This document shows positions 55,682 to 64,000 of a stretch of DNA of 64,000 bases, piece by piece; the first letter of the stretch is position 1, and the number at the start of each line of letters is the position of its first letter. A program made the position numbers and the translations under genes. Under the pieces are notes generated by a model. The model did no database searches and was not told where the DNA came from. It saw only the letters and a program-made list of their open reading frames with translations. Source of the DNA: Castanea sativa (lineage: Eukaryota; Streptophyta; Magnoliopsida; Fagales; Fagaceae); the NCBI RefSeq assembly GCF_040712315.1, contig NC_134013.1:9583001-9647000 (forward strand), given 5' to 3'.

Positions 55682-56015
55682 TTACGCTCTGTTTGTTTCA
55701 ATGGAAAACCTTATGTAAAGATAGTTTTCCTTATTTTCCAATGTTTGGTAGTATAAAAAAAATATGAGTCAAAGGAAAACTATCTTTGGTCAATATAAAA
55801 AGTATGGCTTATTTTTAGAGATTGTTTTCCATTAAATTTTTTTGGAAAACAACTCTATCTCACAGCAAGCTAAATAAGGGAAGATAAGAGGTTGTTTTTC
55901 AACTTATTTAAAGTTGCTACCAAATATTGGAAAATGAGATAGTTTTATAGAAAATGTTTTTTAGAAAATCACTCATTTTCTAGAAAACATCATTATTGAA
56001 ACAAACAGAGCGTTA
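55682..56015. mobile_element. MITE family B, intact copy
   Basis: Element 55685-56012 (328 bp) with perfect 18-bp inverted ends CGCTCTGTTTGTTTCAAT and TTA on both sides (55682-55684, 56013-56015). A 3-bp TTA duplication fits PIF/Harbinger-type MITEs. No ORF. Confidence 0.8.
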
Positions 56016-57485
56016 AAAAAATCTTGTGAGGGTATTATTTGGTAGAGTGTATGAATTTTTGTTCATTCTTAATTAAATTATTTTGGGAACAAAATATTCT
56101 CTTACTTCTTAACTTAATTTTTTTTTTTATATGGTAATGTTAGATGTATGTTCAACAAATCATACTGTAAACCAGGAACCAAATTTGATTACCACAAAAA
56201 TCAGGGAACCACAAAATTGCATGACAATTTAATGATACCTAAAAATTGACACCAAAACAAAATCTTATTTATATAACCATTTCACATCACGCATTAAAAT
56301 TAGCAATATTGTATACGGAAAGCATATAAATCATGTAAAAGTTATGAAGGCTTTCCTTGTTTATTTTCTTTCATTTTTTTTAGCCTTAAAAACCAATGAT
56401 ATTTTAGGTATTTTCTCCACAAAAAGAAGCCTAAAAAACCAATGATCTATTCTAGGTATTTTCTCATAAAAATAAAAAAATATGATCATTGAATCATAAA
56501 TTTCAGTTAGTTTAACCAATAAAATTTTTTTTCCATTGTAAGATATATTTGGCGTTCGATCTTCTACTTACACCAAAATTTAATAGGTGTCTTAATTTAA
56601 TAATAAAAATAATTATTAAGAACAAACTTTATAAGTTGAAGCTAGTTCAAAAAATAAAAAATCATCTTATCAAAAAAAATCATTGGGCGCCCATAAGTTC
56701 TGATCCACATATCTTAAAATGGACAAAACCATTTTGTAATAATGGTACTGTTTAGAATGGTAGATATGACTTTTCACACTAAAAGGATAATATAAATCTG
56801 ACCCCAAAACAAAGTGCTTATGATGACATCATCACTGGCTATCTATCTGAGTCTGACAGAACAGTGTCGCCGGCGGCCAATGGTACCAAGATTCCCCGTA
56901 TGAGCGACACGTGTGCAATTATTCGCTTGGTAATTCTGGATAAGGCTGTCCGGTCCGGTCTCGTCTCAAAATATCATATTTCTGTTTTTTTCCCTCGAAA
57001 TATCAGTTTTAAGATACTACTTTCGGAGAGTTTTTTTTTATTTTTATTTTTTTTTTAGAAACAGGCCAAGAAGGACATTTTATTCAAAAGAAAGAAAAAT
57101 CTAACAAATAACAGTTATAAATATCCATTCAAACCAAACGGAAAAGAAAACTTTACTTTATTAGCTAAAGCATTCCCTTACCTATAAAGCTCGGAAGAAA
57201 ACTAACAAACAACAAAATGCCTTTAATACTTATTAATTTTTGTACTTTTTTGGATTTTATTTCCGAGCTTGAATACAAAACTGCAAGCAAATAAATGGGT
57301 GGACAACCGCTTTGAAAGCTAATGGGTGGACAACCGCTTTGAATATTTTTTTTTTATCCTTCTTATCTGGAAGAAAGTTAGGAATAAAATGTGAGTTTCA
57401 CTTATTTCTCTTATAAGCCCAAATTTTCAATCTTCAAAATTGATAGAAACGAGTGATAATGGTATATAACCTTTATTTATTTTTG
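56016..57485. other. AT-rich spacer
   Basis: No supported gene. A short direct repeat (AATGGGTGGACAACCGCTTTGAA, two copies 28 bp apart) lies at about 57294-57344. The T-run at about 57041-57057 followed by 'agaaacaggcc' could be an old retroelement tail. Confidence 0.5.
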
Positions 57486-57825
57486 AGTAAATTACATATT
57501 TAGTCTCTAATTTTTACACCATATTTTAATTTAGTCTATAACATTTTAATTGTGTTGATTTGGTCTCTAACTTTTCAATATCGTGTCAGTTTAGTTTCTA
57601 CCGATATATTTTAGATGAAAATTACTGACATGGCAAACGGTCAAAATAAAATTTAAGTTTATTGTCACATAAACGAAAGCTAATTTTTTATTTTGGCCAT
57701 TAGACATGTTATCGATTTTCATAAAAAAAATAATGATAGGAACAAATTGAAATAATTGTAACGTTAGAGATCAAATTGAAATATAGTGTATTAAATAGGA
57801 ACAAATACGTAGTTTATCCTTCATT
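57486..57825. mobile_element. MITE, same family as window start
   Basis: About 50-bp degenerate inverted ends: GTAAATTACATATTTAGTC on the left, and the complement of GGATAAACTACGTATTTG on the right. Interior without ORF. Confidence 0.6.
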
Positions 57826-58545
57826 TTTTATTAAATGTCTATATCCACTTTTTATTTTAAAAATTTGACCTAATAGTTACGTTATTTTAAAATCATTAAT
57901 TTTCATTCAAACTCTTAAACAATGTTATTCTCCATTCCCATTCCATTACTTTTAAACTTTCAAATAAGAAAAAGATAAATATTTTGTTTCTTTGCATTCT
58001 TTTAATTTTCTTTCTATTCCATTTATTTCTTTTATAAACTTTGAAAAATAAAGGGTGAAAAATTACAATTTGCAATTAAATTTAACAAGAAGGCAAAATT
58101 ACTGCCCGTTTTTGTTATGGCTTGTTTGACTTATCTTGCTTAGTCTCGTAATTATTTGAGAACTTACACTCGTCCACATAATGCTGAGAGATAATCTTGT
58201 TTAATTTTTTTTGTTTGTTGGTACTTGGTGTGACCAATAAAGACATTTCCTGCTTTAAAAAAATAGGGTAAGAGCAACTTCAATGATGATAGCAACAGTC
58301 ATTAGAATTATCTTATCTTGTTTGTTGTGGAAATTTAGTCACAGAAGCGTGCATTTTACATCACACGTCCTTATTATAAGATGTTAATTCCGCGTTTCCA
58401 AAGTGAAATTCATTGGCAAACAGAAACAAACTAACAAGCATGAGCCTCAAACACTAAGTACAACTGTATAAAATTAATGCTATTCCAAAGGCAACAAGGC
58501 ATTAACTATTAACCTATAGCTAACTTACTTCCAAAGGCAACAACT
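57826..58545. other. AT-rich spacer
   Basis: No gene seen. 'attccaaaggcaacaa' occurs twice (about 58482 and 58530), just before the poly-T of the LINE. Confidence 0.5.
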
Positions 58546-58814
58546 TTTTTTTTTTTTTTTTTTTGGAGAAAGAAGTTCATGAATATTATTAAGTAACAGG
58601 CAAATCAGCCTGATAAATAACAAGAGTATGGATATGAACATTTTCTATCCAAACAGAAAAATCAGTGACATGACATACATGTCTAGCTAGATTTTGAGCT
58701 ATAAAATTACCACCTTACCAACGTTTAAAAAACTAATACAATTAAACAAGCCTGCCAAACTTTGGGCGTCCTGAACTAGAAGACCAAAGGAAACTAGAGA
58801 TGCTGAGTCATCCT

Positions 58815-60021
58815 TAATGGCTTGTTTGGAAGTTAAAAAAAGGAGGGGGAGTAGAGTAGAGGGAGGGAGAGTAATTCAATTACCTTGTTTGGAAGTTTTT
58901 TAAGGAAGGAGGGAGAGGGATTTGGAGGGGTTTGGAGGGGTTTCTACTCCCTCTAATCCCTTATTTTTAATTCCCCCAAATTGGAGAGATTTGGAGGGAG
59001 AGGAGAGTAGATAAATTATTGACCAAATAAATTTTCTAATTTACCATTTCTAAATTAATAAAATTACAAACTAATTATATAAATAATATCTGTTTGTTTC
59101 TTGAGAAAATTTAAGGTAAATGAAATTTTTTTTTGAATCTCACTATTTCACTAACTGAGAAGCTAAACAACCAAGTCATTTTTGCTAAAAACCATTGAAA
59201 TACCACGGAAATGGATCCAGAGCAAAGGAGAGAAATGGATCCAGAGCAAACCATGTCATTTTGTCTTCTTCCTCTTCGTCCTCCTCTTCCTCGCGATGAT
59301 TCCGGCGATTCCTAAGCCGCCGATCGACCGAATGCCGCTGCCTTGTTCGGTCAAGTACCAGTCGGCGCCGGTGAACGTGCCGGTCATGTCTCAACCGATG
59401 CGGAGTCCGCACGAATTCGACGACGTTAACGACGACGACGACGACGGCGTGGACGGCGAGATGTTGCCGCCGCACGAGATTGTGGCGAGAGCTCAGTCGC
59501 CGATGCTGGCCTGTTCGGTGCTCCAGCGGGTTCGCAAAGGGAGGGATCTCCGGCGGGTTCGCAATGCGGTATGGCGCCGAACAGGTTTTCTCGACTGAGG
59601 GCGGTGGGACCGGGGATCCGGCGGTGGCCGCTGCGGAGCTTGATGGAGAGGAAGATCCGGTGGTGTTAGATGAAACAGGCATACCAAGTTTTCTTTTTTC
59701 TTTTTCTTGGCATCCAAACAGTCAAACAGTGAAAGAATAGATATAAATAAAAAATAAAAAAAGATTTTGCTTTATTAATTGGATAAAAAAATCAAATAAG
59801 GGTAAATTTGTCTATTTTAAATCATTTCCACTCCTTTTCATTTTAATTTTTTAACATCTAAATAAGAAAAATGATTAATTACTTCCTCCTCCCTTACTAA
59901 TTTTAAAAACTCCCAAACAAGGTAGGGGGTAACCATTGCCCTCTACTCTCCTCTCCACTACTCTCCTCTCCTCTACTCCCCTCTACTCTCCTCTCTCTTT
60001 AAACTTCCAAACAGGCCATAA
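58815..60021. mobile_element. DNA element carrying a host gene fragment, inserted in the LINE
   Basis: Element 58818-60018 (1,201 bp), inverted ends TGGC(T/C)TGTTTGGAAGTT, flanked by TAA (58815-58817 and 60019-60021). Removing the element and one TAA rejoins the LINE RNase H frame (TAL to KDD), which confirms the boundaries. Terminal regions are purine/pyrimidine-rich (AGGAGGG repeats); the GC-rich core (59180-59690) is unlike its AT-rich flanks and holds an S40-type gene fragment. The 3-bp TWA-type duplication fits PIF/Harbinger. Confidence 0.85.
59182..59598 (+). pseudogene. Captured fragment of a senescence regulator S40 (DUF584) gene
   Basis: The frame from about 59296 (MIPAIPKPPIDRMPLP) continues through SAPVNVPVMSQPMRS, an Asp-rich tract, GEMLPPHEIVARAQSPMLAC, and ends KGRDLRRVRNAVWRRTGFLD at the natural C-terminus. 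These are the signature C-terminal blocks of S40/DUF584 proteins. The N-terminal half is missing, replaced by a duplicated ATGGATCCAGAGCAAA segment. A few residues seem lost between SVL and KGRD. Whether it is transcribed is unknown; it is most likely a non-functional capture. Confidence 0.75.
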
Positions 60022-62780
60022 GAGCCGTCATTATAGTCAAAGAGTCACCTTCTAGAATTGCTTTGTCCAATACGAGCTCTAAAGCAAATTCAAGAGCTCT
60101 GCAGGCCGCCAATGATTCTAGTTCTTCAACCGAATTTTGGAGAGGTATATTCTGAGAAAGGGATGCCATTACCAAACCACTACTATCATGGACAATCACT
60201 CCAGTACCTGCTCTGTTATCTCCATGGAATACAACTGCATCGAAGTTTATTTTGCAGAATTCATCAGGCGGAGGAGACCACCTAAGCCAAGGTCTGACTG
60301 AAGCTGAAACTTTCCTTGGCTGGGCTGACCGAAAGTCCATTAGAGATTCAAAAGCTCTTTAAGGAATCAAGTCTAAAGGCATAGCTGGTGGAGAGGTTTT
60401 GGCCTTATTTCGTCTATACTAGATTGTCCATACCAGCATTGAGAAAAATTCCGCATTGAGAAAAATTCCACATTGCAGTTCGACTCTAGAACTTGATGCA
60501 GTAGCTGTGAGAAATGTTGAAACCTGATTGTGTTCTTGAAATTCCATTGTGAATCATCATCCCAAACCTGTGCCAGACTTGGACATGACCACAAGGCGTG
60601 AAGGACATCTTCATGATGGTGGGAGCATAAAGAACAGGTTGAATCCTCAATCACACAGCGACGGACCAAGTTCGACTTCATGGGAATAGCATTTAGGCAG
60701 GCTTTCCACAGGAAATGTCGCACTTTGCAAGGCAGTGCTAACTTCCAAATACTTTTTCGCAAAGAGTTTGTCAGTCCCGTCTGCTGTTGTCTTGATGAAG
60801 TGTTGTCCCGAGCTTCAGTTTTAAGGAAAAAATAATCTGACTTTGCTTAGTATTGCTCAAGCTGAACATAGGGCCAGGTGAGGACATCTTCACATGCTTT
60901 TTGGCTGAGAGGTATTTTCTGAATTTGCTTAGACATCTCTTGGTTGAACACATTAGGCAAAATAGAAATATCCCGAGAACGAGTGAAAGGATTTATGAGT
61001 GAACTTACAGAGGCATCTTGCAATTCAACTGGCAAAGGGCCTTGCAGGCTTGAGTAGTAAGCGAGGGCAGCCATTTATCACCCCAAAGCTTAATGGAGTT
61101 CCCATTTCCCACTCTCCATTTGGCCCCTCGTTTGATGACCTCTCTCTCCTTCAATATACTCTTCCATGCATAAGATCCACCATGACCCTCCTTAGCTTCC
61201 ATAGTAGTGCAGTTTGGGGAAAATTTAGCTTTGAAAACTCTATAGAACAAAGAGTTTTTATTGTGTAAGAGTCGCCAAGTCTATTTTGCAAGAAGTGCAT
61301 CATTGAAGAGGGGTAGCTCCTTGAAACCCATACCACCCTTAGATTTTGGCTCACACGTATCCTCCAATTTAACCCAATGAATCTTCCTTTGATCGCCTCT
61401 TTTCCCCCACCAGAATTTGCGAATAAGCCCTTCAATTTCATTGCAAAGACCAAGTGGAAGTTTGAAGCCCCACATTGTATAGGTTGCAATTGCTTGGACC
61501 ACCACCTTGATCAAGATTTCTCTTCCAGTTGGTGACATTAATTTTTCTTCCCACCCTTGTAATTTCCTCCAAACTCTTTCTTTGATATAATCAATGCTTG
61601 CTTTTTTGTGCCTCCCTACGAGTGATGGCAAGCCCAAATACTTGTCATAGTGTTTTATTTCTTCCATTCCTAAAGCTTCCTTTATTTCCACCCTCACAAT
61701 CTCCGTGGTGAATTTGCTAAAAAAGATGGAAGTTTTGCCTCGATTAAGTTGTTGGCACAACATACTTTCATAGGACTCTAGAATTTGCAAAAATTTCTGG
61801 CATTCACTCTTGCTAGACTTGCAAAACAGTAAGCTATCATCTGTAAAGAGCAAATAGGTTAGTTTTGGACTCCTTCTACTCAAGCCGAATCTATGGATAT
61901 TCCCCTCTCTTGCTGCCTTAGAAATAAGGCTATAAAGACCTTCCGTACAAAGTAAAAAAAGGAAGGGAGATAAGGGGTCGTCTTGGCGAATTCCCCTTAA
62001 AGGCCTTATTGTCCCTTTTGGTTCACCATTCACTAGAACCAAATATGAAATTGATTTTACACAAATCCTCATGAGAGTTATCCATTGTTCTCATAACCTC
62101 CTCCAAGAAAGACCACTCCACCCTATCATATGCTTTACTCATGTCTAATTTGATCGCCATATAGCCATATTTGCTGGATTTATGATTGTTCATACTATGA
62201 AGGGTTTCAAAGGCTACAAGAATGTTGTCAGAAATCAACCTATTTTTTGTGAAAGCGCTTTGGTGTTCTGAAATAATTGACGGTAAATTTTTTTTGAGCC
62301 TATTAGCTAAAACCTTTGAAATTTTTTTGTAAAGGACATTACAAAGGCTTATAGGTCGTAATCAGAAACGGAGGTTGGGTTTTTTATTTTGGGGATTAGA
62401 GTGATGAACATATGATTTAGTGGGTGAGGTAGAGTTGCTGTATTGAGATAAGATAAAATAGTTTTTGTCACATCTTCACCAACAAGATTCCAATAATTTT
62501 GATAAAAGAGGGGAGGCATACCATTGAGACTTGGAGCTTTTAAAGGAGCCATTTGTTTGAGTGCCGATTGCACTTCCCACTCCATACATTCCTGTGACAA
62601 ATGGTTGTTCATCTCTACTGTGACAAGAGTTGGAATTGAGCTCAAATCATTATCTCCAATAACCGGATTTGATGAGGTAAAGAGATTCTAATAAAACTCA
62701 ATGAAGGCTTCGGCAATCTCCTCAGGATGATGAACCCATATGCCAAGTGAATTGTTGATGCCTGTGATTCTATTTCAACG
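60022..62780 (-). pseudogene. LINE reverse transcriptase / RNase H, broken
   Basis: RT blocks: APLKAPSLNGMPPLFYQ, KLDMSKAYDRVEWSFL, GIRQDDPLSPFLF and LLFTDDSLLF, then GRHKKASIDYIKERVWRKLQ and FWWGKRGDQRKIHWV. The zinc-binding RT domain shows LPCKVRHFLWKACLNAIP and CSLCSHHHEDVLHALWSCP. RNase H shows KINFDAVV and ELESLAACRALEFAL. The catalytic site reads FTDD where FADD is usual, and GIRQDDPLSP has D where G is usual. Several frameshifts and stops (for example near 62345, 62040 and 60775) make it inactive. Confidence 0.88.
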
Positions 62781-63763
62781 TATTGGGAAATTTAGACCCT
62801 AGTTGATAAAATTAACAAGATTTATACCCAAGTTGTTAATTAGATTTATTAAGAATAAACCTTGTTAAAATAAACTAACATCAATATCATGCATAGCGGA
62901 AAAGTAAATAAGACAAGATATGATGACTCAGGAAAACTAATGAAACAAACTAGTTTCACAGTAAAAAAACCTGGGGGGAAACCTTCCCGAAAAGCAATCC
63001 ACTATAGTAAAGAGAAGTTTCAGATCTAGTACAAAATCTTTGTCCCTAGACTCTACAATCCCCGTAGATGAACTTACAGTAGAAATCTTCTACCGCTTCA
63101 AAACCTCTTAACTCTTCAATATATAAACGTCACCCTTTTGCACAAATCTCAGTATGTGACTAACCAATGATATATGACTCGCAGTACATGACTAATTCAC
63201 CAACTTGAAGAAGATTGTTGGTTGCAAAATTCATCACTTCATCAACAATGAAGATTAAGAAGTACTTTGTTACAAAACCCTAATGCACAAAAATGTTGTA
63301 GCTTCTTTCAGAGAGAATAAGCACTTGGTCACTTTTTGCATATGTTCTCCTTATATTCTCTTATGTGACGACCTTTAAAATAAGCTTTATATATGTCTAG
63401 GATTGTGAGAAAAGAAACCTACACATACATGTCAGCATGGGCCGAAAATCAAATCTAGAAATTCTAATTTCGTAGATCTCGATAGATAAAGTTGTGGAGA
63501 TATCTGTCAAGACATTGATAGATATATTTGTCGAGCTAGCTGTCAAGATTCATTAATCCTCGATAGATATTATCTGTCGGCAGCTGTCGAGAATCTGTCT
63601 AGCTTTTATGAACAATTTTTCTTCACTTGTTTCTTGGTCCAATCTTCATAACTTTAATACTTGGCTTGAACAACATGTTTCTTGAAGTACTAAACCTATC
63701 CTAGATCTACCCAATTATAAGTAAAGTGAGTTTTTTCAAAGGTGTTAGGACATATATGAATCA
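62781..63763 (-). mobile_element. LTR (family C), minus orientation
   Basis: On the minus strand it starts TGATTCATATATGTCC at 63763 and ends about 62781 (...TTTCCCAATA), where LINE sequence begins. It shares late-LTR features with the 16421 element (TTTTCCTGAGTCATCATAT, CGCT...GCATGATAT). Repeated GATAGATATCTGTC-type motifs at about 63478-63600. No PBS beyond its end, so a solo LTR or a rearranged end. Confidence 0.65.
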
Positions 63764-64000
63764 TGTTAAGAACATATGTCATGTAGAATTGGCTAATCCT
63801 ATGACAAAACGCACTTTACTTGTAATTGGGTAAATCTAGGATGTGTTTAATACTTCAAGGAATAAGAGTTCAAGTCCAAGTCCAAGTCCAAGTCCAAGTA
63901 TTGAAACCATGAAAATATGTCTAAGAAACAAGTGAAGAAAGGCTGTTCATTAAAACTAGACATATTCTTGACAGCTGCTCGACAGATACTATCTATTGAG
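63764..64000 (+). mobile_element. LTR (family C), plus orientation, cut by window end
   Basis: Begins TGTTAAGAACATATGTC directly beside the minus-strand LTR and matches it in inverted orientation (CACTTTACTTGTAATTGGGT, ATCTAGGAT, ACAAGTGAAGAAA). Contains an (AAGTCC)n hexamer run at about 63873-63898. Continues past the window. Confidence 0.65.

Larger units (their letters stand above)
58546..62780 (-). mobile_element. LINE (non-LTR retrotransposon), 3' part, interrupted
   Basis: On the minus strand: reverse transcriptase (62780-61280), zinc-binding RT-associated domain (about 60770-60560), RNase H (about 60340-60022, continuing 58814-58640), ending in poly-A (plus-strand poly-T at 58546-58564). 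There is no endonuclease domain: it is cut at 62780, where an LTR begins. An unrelated 1.2-kb element sits inside the RNase H. Confidence 0.88.

Noticed and set aside
59185..59682. 165-codon minus-strand ORF, His/Arg/Val-rich
   Set aside because: Antisense shadow of the S40-like frame; the plus strand has the conserved family motifs.
63873..63898. Short tandem AAGTCC repeats as a CRISPR-like or telomere-like array
   Set aside because: Simple hexamer slippage within an LTR, with no spacers and no telomere motif.

Overview
This is a plant nuclear window. It is AT-rich, its genes are split by many short-exon introns, and much of it is retrotransposons and MITEs. The products (AAA-ATPase of the AATP1/HSR4 type, bifunctional DHFR-thymidylate synthase, a Sec14-nodulin protein, a BFN-domain nuclease) are land-plant families. 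The overall look suggests a woody eudicot, perhaps Fagales; that last step is a guess from repeat style, not something the sequence proves.

Host genes. (1) 5250-6661 (+) and 8313-9721 (+) are a tandem pair of two-exon AAA-ATPase genes. The second is intact. The first has an in-frame TGA just before its Walker B motif. (2) 10823-14989 (-) is a complete 11-coding-exon DHFR-TS gene with a possible organelle-targeting leader and one GC-AG intron. (3) 28429-35950 (-) is a complete 14-exon Sec14-like phosphatidylinositol transfer protein with a C-terminal nodulin domain; two of its introns carry MITEs. (4) 48912-53132 (-) is a 10-exon bifunctional nuclease (BBD) gene, also with a GC-AG intron. These four loci are unrelated housekeeping or stress genes; nothing suggests they act together.

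Mobile elements fill the rest. 900-2791 is a Mutator-like element carrying a fragment that resembles the 5' end of a NEF1-like gene. 15634-16287 and 54786-55452 are solo LTRs of one family in opposite orientation. 16421-23611 is a 7.2-kb LTR element with perfect target duplication but no pol: it holds a broken gag with two zinc knuckles and a second broken ORF. 37912-45525 is a three-level nest: a MITE split by a solo LTR, which is split by a complete Copia element (38212-44651) whose primer-binding region matches its own LTR rather than a tRNA 3' end. 58546-62780 is a minus-strand LINE whose RNase H region is split by a 1.2-kb element carrying a piece of an S40/DUF584 senescence-regulator gene. 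The right edge has two related LTRs head to head.

No rRNA, tRNA or CRISPR array was seen. The most unusual points are the two gene-carrying DNA elements, the pol-less gag element, the possible self-priming Copia element, the premature stop in the first ATPase copy, and seven long poly-G/poly-C runs. All exon boundaries were read by eye from splice signals, reading frame and family similarity.
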